Assembly (NCBI GenBank): GCA_014650415.1 | Contig: BMUX01000005.1 | Coordinates: 62,001 to 126,000 of the forward strand | DNA from: Streptomyces spiroverticillatus | Lineage (GTDB): Bacteria; Actinomycetota; Actinomycetes; Streptomycetales; Streptomycetaceae | Direction: 5' to 3' | DNA length: 64,000 nt | Shown here: in pieces, positions 1 through 8,515 of the stretch | Layout: the number at the start of each line of letters is the position of its first letter | How positions within the stretch are numbered: position 1 is the first letter of the stretch | Translations under genes and position numbers: made by a program | Notes under the pieces: generated by a model | The model's database searches: none | What the model was told of the DNA's origin: nothing | The model's input: the letters and a program-made list of their open reading frames with translations, nothing else

Positions 1-337
1 TACCGGCCCCCTGCGACGGGGACGCCTTGCCCTCCTTCTTCGCCTGGGCGCCGTCCGCCGGGCCCGGGGTCGGCGACCCGGTGCGCGTCGGGTTCCCGGC
101 CGGGTCGGCGAGCACCGGCTTGGCCTCCCCGCCCCCGCTGCCGCCGAGGACGGTCGCGGCGGCGACGCTCATCACCGCGACACCGCCGGCGACCGCGAGC
201 GGCACACCCCACTTGCGACGCGCGGAAGGACGGTGGCTGTCTTCTTCGATCTTCATCAGGAGCTCCTCACGAGTCCGCCGGTGGTCCGGCAGATCACGGT
301 CGGAAGGAGCCGCAGGAACGCCCTGCGAGTGATTCAT
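1..337 (-). CDS. Membrane-anchored hypothetical protein coupled to ECF sigma factor (partial)
   Basis: The N-terminal 112 residues are visible; the gene runs off the left edge. It begins MNHSQGVPAAPSDRDLPDHR, has a charged cytoplasmic stretch (TREELLMKIEEDSHRP), then one membrane segment at about residues 43-66 (WGVPLAVAGGVAVMSVAAAT), followed by a Pro/Gly/Lys-rich outer region. The ATG overlaps the stop of the upstream sigma factor gene in ATGA, so the two are translationally coupled. This layout matches the CU044_5270-type proteins that follow SigE-family sigma genes in actinobacteria and are thought to act with the sigma factor at the membrane. An anti-sigma role is inference from position and topology; no zinc HxxxCxxC anti-sigma motif is seen in the visible part. 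Confidence 0.75.
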   Translation of the reverse strand, partial: MNHSQGVPAAPSDRDLPDHRRTREELLMKIEEDSHRPSARRKWGVPLAVAGGVAVMSVAAATVLGGSGGGEAKPVLADPAGNPTRTGSPTPGPADGAQAKKEGKASPSQGAG

Positions 338-981
338 CGTGCGACCTCTTCCGCGTGGACGGGACGTGTGGAACCGAAGGACGCCGGAACCGAGGCTCCG
401 GCCAGGAGATCCGCGCCCATCCTCCGACGGGCCCGGTGCAGCCGGGACTTGACGGTACCCACCGCCACCCCCAGCGCCGTCGCGGCCGCCTGCTGGTCCA
501 GACCGGACCACAGGCACAGCTCGACGACCTCGCGCTCGTGGCGGGGCAGCCGGGCCAGCGCCCGGTGGATCTCCGACATGCGTCTCTCGTCGTCGACCCG
601 GCCCGCCACCCGGTCCGCGTGGTCGACCACCGGCTCGTCGTGCGAGACGAGCCGGTTGAGGAGGGCCTCGGCCCGCCGCAGCCGGCGCCTGGTGTTGGAC
701 ACCAGACGGTCGGCGATGCCCAGCAGCCACGGCAGGGCCGAGTCCCGGTCGAGGACCGTCTCCGTACGTCTGCGCCAGGCGTGCAGGAAGACGGTCGAGG
801 TGAGGTCCTCGGCCTCCGACCAGTCGGCGGTGCGCCGGAACAGGTGGTTGTAGACGGTCTTGCCGTGACGGTCGAAGATCCGGCCGAAGGCCTCCCGGTC
901 ACCGTCGACGGCTTGCGCCCACAGCTCCCGGTCGGACATCCCTCCGACCGGTGCGGCGGGGCCGGCGTCGTTCAGTTCCAT
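334..981 (-). CDS. ECF RNA polymerase sigma factor (SigE-like family)
   Basis: A 215-residue sigma-70 family protein. Region 2 lies at about residues 25-95 (DREAFGRIFDRHGKTVYNHL, then a DLTSTVFLHAW segment) and region 4 at about 135-190 (LPRHEREVVELCLWSG followed by the helix-turn-helix QQAAATALGVAVGTVKSRL). It would direct RNA polymerase to a small regulon. The stop overlaps the ATG of the membrane protein downstream, a common arrangement for a sigma factor and its membrane regulator. The start is uncertain: I chose MELNDAG at 981; a second ATG at 939 (MSDRELW) has GGAGG almost touching it, which is too close to be a good ribosome site. Confidence 0.9.
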   Translation of the reverse strand: MELNDAGPAAPVGGMSDRELWAQAVDGDREAFGRIFDRHGKTVYNHLFRRTADWSEAEDLTSTVFLHAWRRRTETVLDRDSALPWLLGIADRLVSNTRRRLRRAEALLNRLVSHDEPVVDHADRVAGRVDDERRMSEIHRALARLPRHEREVVELCLWSGLDQQAAATALGVAVGTVKSRLHRARRRMGADLLAGASVPASFGSTRPVHAEEVAR

Positions 982-1062
982 GCTCTGTACGTGTCCGGCA
1001 CCCGCACGAAGGTTCCCGCGCAGCCACATCCGTTTCACCGAGCCCGTTCCCTCCCCCACGAT

Positions 1063-1310
1063 TCCCGCAACGGGCTCGCCGCCCGCCGCCTCGCACTGGC
1101 CCTGCTCCACCACGTCCCGGACACGCGGCTGCCCCGCGTCCGGGACTTCGCGAAAGAACTGGGGTGCGGCAATGGAACCATCCAGGCCGCGATGCCCTCC
1201 GCAAGGCGGCGGACATCCTCGCCTGCGAGGCAGCCGTACGACGTCCCGCCGTGCCCACGGCCGACGGGCCGGCGCACACCCTGGAGGCGGTACGCGCCGG
1301 GGGCGACGGG
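1063..1310 (+). pseudogene. Decayed helix-turn-helix regulator fragment (YhfZ/GntR-like)
   Basis: No intact gene fits this stretch, but one frame reads LAARRLALALLHHVPDTR, then RVRDFAKELGCGNGTIQAA, which looks like the winged-helix domain of YhfZ/GntR-like regulators (an element of the form LPTVREFAEELGVGRGTVQAA). After it the frame loses sense, and a neighbouring frame reads DALRKAADILACEAAV. There is no start codon or ribosome site for the HTH segment. I read it as a frameshifted remnant; chance resemblance in GC-rich sequence is possible. The rest of the 982-1465 gap shows nothing further. Confidence 0.35.
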
Positions 1311-1465
1311 CGGAGCGTGGGAGGGCGTGACGGGCGTGGGGCCGGTGCGGCTTCCCGTCCCGGTCGGCGATATTCGCTTGCCCCTTGATCGCCGGGGGCC
1401 TACGGTGTCGGGCGTCGGCCACAAGGCCGGGCGATGGACTGACGTACAAGAGAAGGGAGGCCGCG

Positions 1466-1549
1466 ATGTTCACCCCGAATCCGGCGCTCCAGATCGTTCC
1501 CGCCGCTCCCGTGCACGTCTGCCGGGTCTGCGAGAACCACCTCAACTGA
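1466..1549 (+). CDS. 27-residue CxxC small peptide or leader peptide
   Basis: The ORF encodes MFTPNPALQIVPAAP followed by VHVCRVCENHLN. It has a strong ribosome site: GGGAGG ends 5 bases before the ATG. Two cysteines spaced CxxC plus two histidines (VHVCRVC and NH) suggest metal or redox chemistry, or a cysteine-sensing leader peptide. It lies 52 bases upstream of the GNAT gene in the same direction, with no terminator hairpin that I could see between them, so it could be the first gene of that transcript or a regulatory upstream ORF. I do not recognise a family. Support is the ribosome site and the start and stop only. Confidence 0.5.
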   Translation: MFTPNPALQIVPAAPVHVCRVCENHLN

Positions 1550-1601
1550 TCAGCCCAGCCGATCTGGTGGCGCCTCCTCGCTTTACCGCCGTGGAGGCAC
1601 A

Positions 1602-2603
1602 GTGTCTTTCCGTTCCGTCAACTCCCTTTCCGTCGTCTTCCGTTCGGCCGCCGAGGCCGATCTCGACGGTGTTCTTCCGCTGCTCGTGGCGGATCCGGCG
1701 AGCGTCCTGTCGGCCGACGCGTATCGCAGCAAGCTCGCCGACGGCCAGTACCGTCTCGCCTGGACCTGGATCGCTGAGGACCCGTCAGGCGACGGCGGGC
1801 CGCTCGCGGTCGCCGTCTGGTGGGGGCCGCTGGGGCACGCCACGCCCGGTGCGCTCGATGCCGTCTACGTCGACGCCTCGCGCGTGACGGACGGTCAACG
1901 GGCCACGCTGGTGACCGAGTTGCTCCTTGCCGCGCATGCCGCGTTCAAGGAGGCGGGGGCTGCCGAGGCGCCCGCGTTCCACATCTTCCTGCCCGGGGAC
2001 TTCCGGGACCGGCCCGAGGTGGCCGAGGCGCTCGCCTGGCGGGAGGAAGCGGCGAGGGCCGCCGGGCTCGTGGGGTTCCTGGAGCGTCTGGGGTACGAGT
2101 GGACGCCGCAGGACGGGCTGCGGGAGCCGGCCTCCCGGAAGCTGACCTTCGAGGCCGAGCCCGACGACGAGGTCTTCGTGGACCTCTTCCAGCAGGTGCT
2201 GGAGGGCACCCTCGACGCGGGCAGCCGGGCGGAGGCCGAGCAGATCGGGTCCGAGGCCCAGGCCCGCAGCGATCTGGCGGTCTACCGGGACGACCTGGTC
2301 GGCGAGCGGTCCTGGTGGCGGGTGGCCCGCGACGCGGCGGGCGAGGTCGTCGGGTTCGGCATTCCCTCCGCCAACTACGTGGGGCTCGCGGTCGGTTACC
2401 TCGGGGTGCTGCCCGGCCATCGGGGCAAGGGTTACGTGGACGAGATCCTCGCCGAGATCACCGCGGTCCTCGCCGCACAACCGGGTGCCGGGGAGGTCCG
2501 GGCCGACACCGACCTGGGGAACCGCCCGATGGCCGCCGCCTTCGAGCGCGCCGGGTACCGGCACTTCCGGTCGCGGGTGGTGCTGTCGGAGCACGTCGGG
2601 TAG
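1602..2603 (+). CDS. GNAT family N-acetyltransferase, two-domain size
   Basis: 333 residues, GTG start with GGAGG 4 bases upstream. The C-terminal half carries the acetyl-CoA binding signature YLGVLPGHRGKGYVDEILAE (R/QxxGxG/A type) at about residues 268-287, followed by ADTDLGNRPMAAAFERAGY, the usual beta5-alpha4 region of GNAT enzymes. The N-terminal half is a more divergent GNAT-like fold, as in other tandem-GNAT actinobacterial proteins (mycothiol synthase has such a layout). The acceptor substrate cannot be told from sequence. The gene ends just before a strong hairpin shared with the convergent PLP enzyme gene. Confidence 0.85.
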   Translation: MSFRSVNSLSVVFRSAAEADLDGVLPLLVADPASVLSADAYRSKLADGQYRLAWTWIAEDPSGDGGPLAVAVWWGPLGHATPGALDAVYVDASRVTDGQRATLVTELLLAAHAAFKEAGAAEAPAFHIFLPGDFRDRPEVAEALAWREEAARAAGLVGFLERLGYEWTPQDGLREPASRKLTFEAEPDDEVFVDLFQQVLEGTLDAGSRAEAEQIGSEAQARSDLAVYRDDLVGERSWWRVARDAAGEVVGFGIPSANYVGLAVGYLGVLPGHRGKGYVDEILAEITAVLAAQPGAGEVRADTDLGNRPMAAAFERAGYRHFRSRVVLSEHVG

Positions 2604-2609
2604 GCCACC

Positions 2610-2637
2610 GGGGTGCGGGCCCTCGGGCCCGCACCCC
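2610..2637. terminator. Bidirectional hairpin between convergent genes
   Basis: A perfect inverted repeat, GGGGTGCGGGCCC pairing with GGGCCCGCACCCC across a 2-base centre (12 pairs with a CTCG tetraloop in practice). It sits 7 bases after the GNAT stop and 10 bases after the stop of the opposing PLP gene, so it can terminate both. There is no long T tract, as is common in Streptomyces. Confidence 0.8.
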
Positions 2638-2646
2638 TTCTCCGTA

Positions 2647-4104
2647 TCAGACCCGGAACACCGATCCGATGAACTCGGCGAGCAGCCGCTCCTTGAGCGG
2701 TCCGGGCAGGGCGTCGAGCAGGACCAGTACGGGCGCCATGCGCGTGGGCAGCCCCTTGTCGGAGCCGAGGCCCGCGAAGGCGAGCACGGAGGCGATCTCC
2801 TCCGGGCCGAGCGCCCCCGGGTCGAGTCCGGCGGCGAGCTCGGCGAGTCCGGGGTCGACGGTCACCGGCGGGAGCGCTCGGGCGGCCCTGAGCGCTGTCG
2901 CCAAGTCGCCGAGCAGGGCGTCGACTTGACCGACGGCCGCCGGGGTCAGGGTGAGGTGGAGGTTGGGCGGCAGGCCGTCGAAGGAGAGCTGCGGCTGGAG
3001 GTACCAGCCGCGCTCGCGCATCTCGTCGGCGAGGTGCAGGAGGAGGCTCAGGTCGGGCGGTCCGGCAGTCGTGCCGGTGACGGTGAACGCCACGAGTCCG
3101 GCGGCCGGTTCGCCGAGGATCTTGATGCCCTCGGTCGCCCGCAGCCCCGCGAGGAGCCGGTCGGAGGCTTCGGCGACCCGCGCGGCCAGCGCGGTGTAGC
3201 CGTCGTCGCCGACGTGCTGGAGCACCGCCCACGCCTGGGCCAGCAGACCGCCCGACTTGGTGCCCTGGACGGTCGGGTTGACGACCGGGTAGCCGGGCCA
3301 GCCCGCGTGCGCGAAGTACTGGTGGCGGCGGAGCTCGGCGTCCCGGTACAGGACCACCGACGCCCCCTTGTCGGCGTACCCGTACTTGTGCAGGTCCACG
3401 GAGAGCGAGGTCACGCCCGGCACCGACAGGTCGAAGGGCGGCACGTCGCGGCCCGCGCGCCGCAGGTGCGGCAGCAGCCAGCCGCCGATGCAGGCGTCGA
3501 CGTGGCAGAGGACGCCCCGGGCGGCGGCTGCGGCGGCGATCTCGCCGACGGGGTCGATCACACCGTGCGCGTACGAGGGCGCGGAGGCAACGACGAGCGC
3601 GGTGCGGTCGGTGAGGGCCGCCGCCATGGCGACCGCGTCGGCGCGGAAGGTGTCCGGGTCGACGGGCACGACCACGGTGTCCAGCCCCAGATAGTGGGCG
3701 GCCTTGTGGAAAGCTGCGTGGGCGGTCGCGGCGATCACGAGCTGCGGCGCGGTGATCCCGCGCACCGTCCGGGCGTGGTCCCGGGCGGCCTTCACGGCGA
3801 GCAGGATGCTCTCCGTGCCGCCGCTGGTGAAGGTGCCCTGCGCACCGGGTGCGCCGAGGAGCCGTGCCGCCGCCCCCACCACGTCGTTCTCCAGCCGGGC
3901 GACGCTGGGGAAGACCGTCGGGTCGAGGCCGTTGACCGTCGCGTACGCCGTGTACGCGGCCGCCGCGAGCTCGTCGAGCCCGGCCAGGCCCGCATCGTAG
4001 ACGTACGCGAAGGTGCGCCCGCCGCGCGTGGGCGCGTCGCCCTCGCGCAGGGCGTGCAGCTCGGCGAGCACGTCGGGGGCGGGGCGGGCGGGTTCAGTCG
4101 TCAC
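2647..4104 (-). CDS. PLP-dependent decarboxylase / lyase (group II, S1P-lyase-like)
   Basis: 485 residues of a fold-type I PLP enzyme. Landmarks: SGGTES at 94-99 (phosphate-binding loop), HVDACIGGW at 201-209 with Asp203 for the pyridine nitrogen, and SVDLHKYGYADKGAS with the Schiff-base lysine at Lys240. This pattern is shared by aromatic/glutamate decarboxylases and by sphingosine-1-phosphate lyase; the DLHKYGYADKG form is closest to the lyase-like branch, so a simple aminotransferase is less likely. It overlaps the upstream transporter gene by 11 bases and is probably translated from the same mRNA, which suggests that the transporter brings in its substrate or exports its product. The exact substrate is not determinable here. 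Confidence 0.85.
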   Translation of the reverse strand: MTTEPARPAPDVLAELHALREGDAPTRGGRTFAYVYDAGLAGLDELAAAAYTAYATVNGLDPTVFPSVARLENDVVGAAARLLGAPGAQGTFTSGGTESILLAVKAARDHARTVRGITAPQLVIAATAHAAFHKAAHYLGLDTVVVPVDPDTFRADAVAMAAALTDRTALVVASAPSYAHGVIDPVGEIAAAAAARGVLCHVDACIGGWLLPHLRRAGRDVPPFDLSVPGVTSLSVDLHKYGYADKGASVVLYRDAELRRHQYFAHAGWPGYPVVNPTVQGTKSGGLLAQAWAVLQHVGDDGYTALAARVAEASDRLLAGLRATEGIKILGEPAAGLVAFTVTGTTAGPPDLSLLLHLADEMRERGWYLQPQLSFDGLPPNLHLTLTPAAVGQVDALLGDLATALRAARALPPVTVDPGLAELAAGLDPGALGPEEIASVLAFAGLGSDKGLPTRMAPVLVLLDALPGPLKERLLAEFIGSVFRV

Positions 4105-5482
4105 GGCTGGTCTCTTCCTTCAGGGGTACGTTCGCGGGCCGGCCCGCAGCGCCGTCCTCGCGGTAACGGTGCAACGCCCACAGGCCGGCGGCGGCGAGCA
4201 CGGCGGGCAGCACGCTCATGCCCAGCGTGATTCCGGTCAACGCGGCGTCGGGCTGGGCCACGTGACGGTCCGCCTCCGACGAACGGAACCCGGTCACGGC
4301 GAGCACCAGCGCGAACACCCCTGCCCCCAGCGCGAAGGCGAGGGTCTCGGCGGCGGTCCACAGCCCGGTGAAGGTGGCGGCCCTGCGCCGGCCGGTGCGG
4401 GCGGCGTCGGCGGCGAGGGTGTCGGCGAGCATGGTCATGGGCAGCAACTGGAGCCCGGCGTAGGCGACGCCGATGACGGCGGTGGCCGCGTACCCGACAC
4501 CGTTGCCGATCACGGGCGTGAGGGCGAGCAGCAGAGCCCCGCCGACGAAGAGCAGCGAGGCGCACCACTGTGCGGTCTTGACGCCCCGCGCCCGGGCCAG
4601 CCGGTTCCACAGCGGCATGACGAGCACCAACGGCCCGATGAGGCAGGCGAAGAGCGGGGTGACCGCACCCGGCCGCCCCAGGGTGTAGGTGGCGAAGTAC
4701 TGGACGCCCGCGAGCATCACCCCGACGGCGAGCGCCTGCACCGACCACATGGCGAGCAGGTGGAGGAACGGCCGGTGCGACCTGGCAGTCGCCAACTGCG
4801 CCCGGATCGACGGCTCGGCCTCGCTCCGCACCACGGTGGGAGCCCACCGCGTACTGAACCACGCGCCGAACATCCCGACCGCCAGCAGCAGCGCGACGGC
4901 GACCCCCATCGTGCGGTAGCTCGCCGGGGTGTCGCCGTCGGCGTGGGCGATGGCGGGCGCGAAGGCACCGGACAGCAGGATCGCCACGCCCAGGAACGCC
5001 ACCCGCCAGCCGAGCACCCGCCCCCGTTCGGCCGGGTCGTCGGTCATCTCGGCGGGCAGGGTCACGTACGGCACCTGGAAGACGGCGTACGAGGTGGCGG
5101 CCAGCAGGAACACCACCGCGACGTACCCGGCGGCGGCCGCTCCGCGCAGGGGCGGCGCGGCGAAGATCAGCGCGAACAGGGGCGGCAGCGTGCAGGCCCC
5201 GAGCAGCAGGAAGGGCCGGCGCGGCCCGCCGCGCAGCCGACTGCGGTCGGACAGGGCGCCGACCAGCGGATTGATCAGCACGTCCCAGGCCTTCGGCAGG
5301 AACACGGCCGCCCCCGCGACGGCGGCGGGCACGGCGAGGACGTTGGTGAGGTAGTAGAGCAGGATGAGTCCCGGCACGGTGGCGAAGGTGCCGGTGCACA
5401 ACGACCCGAGCCCGTAGCCGATCCGCACCCGACGCGGCAGGGCCGGACCCGGTTCGGGGCGGACGGGGAGTTCTGCGGACAT
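4094..5482 (-). CDS. MFS transporter, GPH/MelB-like cation symporter type
   Basis: 462 residues from MSAELPV (an upstream ATG at 5494 would add four residues; neither has a convincing ribosome site). About twelve hydrophobic segments are seen. The N-terminal pattern GYGLGSLCTGTFATVPGLIL and PKAWDVLINPLVGALSDRSR is the hallmark of the glycoside-pentoside-hexuronide:cation symporter group, which also includes lysolipid transporters of the MFSD2 type. The gene is first in a two-gene operon with the S1P-lyase-like PLP enzyme. A lipid-like or amine substrate is possible from that pairing but is inference. Confidence 0.85.
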   Translation of the reverse strand: MSAELPVRPEPGPALPRRVRIGYGLGSLCTGTFATVPGLILLYYLTNVLAVPAAVAGAAVFLPKAWDVLINPLVGALSDRSRLRGGPRRPFLLLGACTLPPLFALIFAAPPLRGAAAAGYVAVVFLLAATSYAVFQVPYVTLPAEMTDDPAERGRVLGWRVAFLGVAILLSGAFAPAIAHADGDTPASYRTMGVAVALLLAVGMFGAWFSTRWAPTVVRSEAEPSIRAQLATARSHRPFLHLLAMWSVQALAVGVMLAGVQYFATYTLGRPGAVTPLFACLIGPLVLVMPLWNRLARARGVKTAQWCASLLFVGGALLLALTPVIGNGVGYAATAVIGVAYAGLQLLPMTMLADTLAADAARTGRRRAATFTGLWTAAETLAFALGAGVFALVLAVTGFRSSEADRHVAQPDAALTGITLGMSVLPAVLAAAGLWALHRYREDGAAGRPANVPLKEETSRDD

Positions 5483-5711
5483 GCGGCAGATCATGGATCA
5501 CGGCTGACCCGCGCGACAAGGGTCAGGCATGACGGGTTCGTGAATTCGGGCTGGTGGAGGGGGACTTGACAGCACGCCCGGACCGGTGGGCACGGCTTCC
5601 CGGACCGGGCACGGGCCCCGGTGAACGCACCCCTGGCCCCAGATCCCGACCGCATGGTAAGCATTTGGCGGGCGGTGCCGCCCGCACGCCGCCCGCGGGA
5701 GAGGACTGAGC

Positions 5712-6698
5712 GTGGAGAGCATCACCAAGAACAGACAGTCGACCGCCGCCCTGCGCTCCATGGTCGCCCGCGCGTACGGCGACGAGCGGGTCCCCACCGG
5801 TGACGACTGGTACGGCGAGCTGGGGCACGGCTGGTTCAACGTCGCCTACCGCATCCGGCTGCGCGACGGCGCCGAGGTCGTCCTGAAGGTCGCCCCGCCG
5901 CCGGGGGTGGAGGTGATGACGTACGAGCGCGGAGCCATGGCCACCGAACTGGCCACCCTGGAGCTGCTGCGCACGCACACGTCCGTGCCGGTCCCCGCCC
6001 TGGACTTCGCCGACCGCAGCCGCGAGCTCTGCGACGCCGACTACTTCTTCATGCCGTACGTCGACGCCGACAACCTCGGCATCGTCTCCGCGGCCCTCCC
6101 CGCCGCCGAGCGCGAGGCGTACCTGGAGCAACTGGGCGCCCTGAACCGGGAGATCAACTCCGTGCGCGGCGAGCACTTCGGCCCGATCGCCGGGCCGGGC
6201 GATCCGAGCTGGCGGCGGGTGTTCACCGGCATGGCCGAGAGCGTGCTGCGCGACGGCGAACGGCGGGGCGTCGACCTCGGGCAGGAGTACGACGCGGTCC
6301 GCGCCGCCCTCGCCACGCACGCCGACAGCCTCGACGACGTCACCGAGCCCCGCCTGGTCGAGTGGGACCTGTGGGACAGCAACGTCCTGGTCCGCGACGG
6401 CAAGATCGTCTGCATCATCGACCACGAACGCGCCTTCTACGGCGACCCGTTGATCGAGGCCGGTTTCACCGGCAATCAGCTGCCCGCCTACGGCGACTCC
6501 TCGGCCTTCATGCGCGGATACGGCCAGGAGGAGCTGGTGGGCACGGAGCTGGTGCGCCGCCGCCTGTACTGCCTCTACCTGGCGCTCGTCATGGTCATCG
6601 AGACCGAGTACCGGGGACACACCGACACCGGGCCGTACGACTGGGCCCGCCTCCGAGTCGGCGAAGCCATGGCCCTGTTGGGCCGCACCTCCCCCTGA
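5712..6698 (+). CDS. Aminoglycoside phosphotransferase (APH)-like kinase
   Basis: 328 residues, GTG start with GGGAGAGG shortly upstream. It has a protein-kinase-like fold: Lys59 in EVVLKV, Glu79 in MATEL, a catalytic-loop motif VEWDLWDSNVLV with Asp219 and Asn224, and the metal-binding IIDHERAFYGD with Asp237. In most APH enzymes the catalytic loop begins HxD; here it is EWD, so the usual His is replaced. The family phosphorylates antibiotics, choline, homoserine or other small alcohols; this member may be a metabolite kinase rather than a resistance gene. It stands alone between convergent or divergent neighbours. Confidence 0.85.
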   Translation: MESITKNRQSTAALRSMVARAYGDERVPTGDDWYGELGHGWFNVAYRIRLRDGAEVVLKVAPPPGVEVMTYERGAMATELATLELLRTHTSVPVPALDFADRSRELCDADYFFMPYVDADNLGIVSAALPAAEREAYLEQLGALNREINSVRGEHFGPIAGPGDPSWRRVFTGMAESVLRDGERRGVDLGQEYDAVRAALATHADSLDDVTEPRLVEWDLWDSNVLVRDGKIVCIIDHERAFYGDPLIEAGFTGNQLPAYGDSSAFMRGYGQEELVGTELVRRRLYCLYLALVMVIETEYRGHTDTGPYDWARLRVGEAMALLGRTSP

Positions 6699-6784
6699 CA
6701 GCCGCCACCGACCACACCGCCCGGCTCGGCACCGGGTCGGTGGGGGGGCTGCCGGGGCACGGGCACGGCCGGCGTGTACGGCGC

Positions 6785-7438
6785 CTACGCCAAGGGCTCC
6801 TTGAGCAGCTGTCGTACGTACGCACGCAGCACACTCGGCATGTCGACCGTGTCATGCGTGGCGTGCGTGGCGTGCGTGTCATGGCCCCGGCCGGTCAGCC
6901 ACTGCACCTGCAACCCGTCCATCAGCGCCACGAAGCCGTCCGCCGCGGTACGGGGGTCGACCCCGTCGCGCAACTCCCCCTGCTCCGCCAGGCCTTGCAG
7001 GGCGCGCTGCACGTAGGCGCGGGTCCGGGCGTAGTGGTCCCGGAAGTAGGCGTGCGCGGGGTGGTCCTCGGCGATGGCCTCCGCCGCCAGCCGTACGTAC
7101 AGCTCGACCATGCCCGGGTGCCGGGCGTTGTGGTCGGCGAGCTCGACGAGATGCCGTACGGCGGCCTCCGGCGAGAATTCCTCGGGCGCGAACCGTACGT
7201 CGTCCTCGGCGTCCCGCCGCTCCAGCACCGCCGCCAACAGGGCCTCCCGATGGGGGAAGTGGTGGAGGAGCCCGACGTGGCTGATCCCGACGCGCTTGGC
7301 TATCTCGCGCAGGGAGGCGGCGTTGTACCCGACGTCGGCGTACACCTCGGCGGCGGCCCGCACGATCTGCTCGCGTCGCGCACGGCCCTTCGCATAACCG
7401 ACCGAAGCGCCCTCGCCCTTGACCCCACCAGCAGACAT
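6785..7438 (-). CDS. TetR/AcrR family transcriptional regulator
   Basis: 217 residues. The N-terminal TetR helix-turn-helix spans about residues 18-68 (RREQIVRAAAEVYADVGYNA, SLREIAKRVGISHVGLLHHF). The C-terminal half is a helical ligand-binding domain. Near the C-terminus a 9-base tandem repeat in the gene gives the run HDTHATHATHDT, which looks like recent slippage in a tolerant loop. It ends 88 bases from the end of the convergent APH gene and is 7 bases downstream of the membrane-protein gene, so it may share that transcript. The ligand and targets are unknown. Confidence 0.88.
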   Translation of the reverse strand: MSAGGVKGEGASVGYAKGRARREQIVRAAAEVYADVGYNAASLREIAKRVGISHVGLLHHFPHREALLAAVLERRDAEDDVRFAPEEFSPEAAVRHLVELADHNARHPGMVELYVRLAAEAIAEDHPAHAYFRDHYARTRAYVQRALQGLAEQGELRDGVDPRTAADGFVALMDGLQVQWLTGRGHDTHATHATHDTVDMPSVLRAYVRQLLKEPLA

Positions 7439-7445
7439 GGCGACA

Positions 7446-8177
7446 TCATCGCAGGCGGGAGGCAGGGGGCCGGCGGGTGAAGACGACCTCGCACCCGGTG
7501 CACAGCGCTGCCAGCGGCAGCCAGATCACCGGAAGGCACCAGAGGGGAAGGCCGAAGTGGTGGACCGCCCCGGACGCGAGCAGCGAGGCGAGCGTCAGCC
7601 AGCCGGCGAGCCGCACCAGGGAACGCATGCCCCGGGTGGGCCGGGGCTCCGCACGCCGTCGCATGCGAAGGCCGCACGCGAAGGCGAGCAGCAGCCCCGA
7701 GGGGCCCGTCGCGAGGGCCAGCCCCAGTGACGCTTCGGAGAGCCTGCTCGGGCTGATGACGGTGGGCTGCTCGGCGCCGCCCGCCGCGATCGTCACCACG
7801 TCGCCGCGCCAGAGTGTCCCCACCACCCGGTCGCCGTCCTTCTGCCCGTCCAGGACCGGTCCGTCATTGCGGAACTGGGCGTACAGGGAACCGGTCTCGG
7901 GGCTGGTGAGCCTGGCCCGGATGCTCGCACCCCGCTTCCCCCGCCCGAGACGGACGTCCGACACCACGAACTCCACCCGCCGCAGGCAGTCCGCCGCCCC
8001 GGTGCGCGCTGCGGCGGGGCAGACGGGCGCGGTCCTGAACGCGCGGTCCGCCGCGTACCGCTCCGGCACACTGACGGCGAGCAGCCACATCGAGACGGCC
8101 GCCAGGGCGAGGCCCAGCAGCAGCCAGAGCACGGCCGTGGCGGGGCTGTCGAGCGGACGCACACGGCTTCTTGTCAT
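7446..8177 (-). CDS. Membrane protein of unknown function
   Basis: 243 residues from MTRSRVRPLDS. A first membrane helix lies at about residues 13-35 (ATAVLWLLLGLALAAVSMWL); then comes a roughly 100-residue extracytoplasmic domain with two cysteines (VCPAAARTGAADCLRRVEF) that could pair, and two or three further hydrophobic segments near the C-terminus (GWLTLASLLASGAVHHFGL, WCLPVIWLPLAALCTGCEV). Similar one-helix / beta-domain / helix proteins are common in Streptomyces and uncharacterised. It precedes the TetR gene by 7 bases in the same direction. I do not recognise a named family. Confidence 0.75.
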   Translation of the reverse strand: MTRSRVRPLDSPATAVLWLLLGLALAAVSMWLLAVSVPERYAADRAFRTAPVCPAAARTGAADCLRRVEFVVSDVRLGRGKRGASIRARLTSPETGSLYAQFRNDGPVLDGQKDGDRVVGTLWRGDVVTIAAGGAEQPTVISPSRLSEASLGLALATGPSGLLLAFACGLRMRRRAEPRPTRGMRSLVRLAGWLTLASLLASGAVHHFGLPLWCLPVIWLPLAALCTGCEVVFTRRPPASRLR

Positions 8178-8412
8178 GTGTGCGTCCTGCCCGCGCCGGG
8201 TACGGCGGTGACCGGACCCCGGCGAAAGCCAGCCGATCGGGGGCGGGTGTCGGCCCGTACGGCGGCGGCCGGAGCCCGCTCGCGGGCGCGGGTGCGCGCG
8301 GCAGGCCGTGGGTGGCGGGGGCGAGCGGTCGTACGCCCGGCCCGCTCGGCGGGGCTGTGCGGCTCGTGGACGTTCAGCTTCGGGGACGGCCGCACACCCC
8401 GGCCATGTGCAC

Positions 8413-8444
8413 GTGCCCAGCATGCGCGGCGGCCTGCTGGGCAC
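8413..8444. terminator. Hairpin in the gap upstream of the membrane-protein gene
   Basis: GTGCCCAGCA pairs with TGCTGGGCAC across a 12-base loop. It lies about 70 bases beyond the stop of the RraA gene (minus strand) and can serve as its terminator. Apart from this and the adjacent tandem repeat, the gap 8178-8515 shows no gene. Confidence 0.5.
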
Positions 8445-8460
8445 CGGCACGACGGTCCAC

Positions 8461-8515
8461 GATCACCGCCCGTGGGACTCGATCACCGCCTGCGGGACTC
8501 GATCACCGCCTGCGG
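8461..8515. repeat. 20-base tandem repeat, 2.75 copies, next to the RraA stop codon
   Basis: The unit GATCACCGCCTGCGGGACTC is present at 8461-8480 (two changes), 8481-8500 (exact) and 8501-8515 (partial). It begins immediately beyond the stop codon of the RraA gene. Confidence 0.85.

Noticed and set aside
5565..5700. TTGACA at about 5567 as a promoter of the APH gene
   Set aside because: No convincing -10 box at the right distance and the start codon is about 140 bases away.
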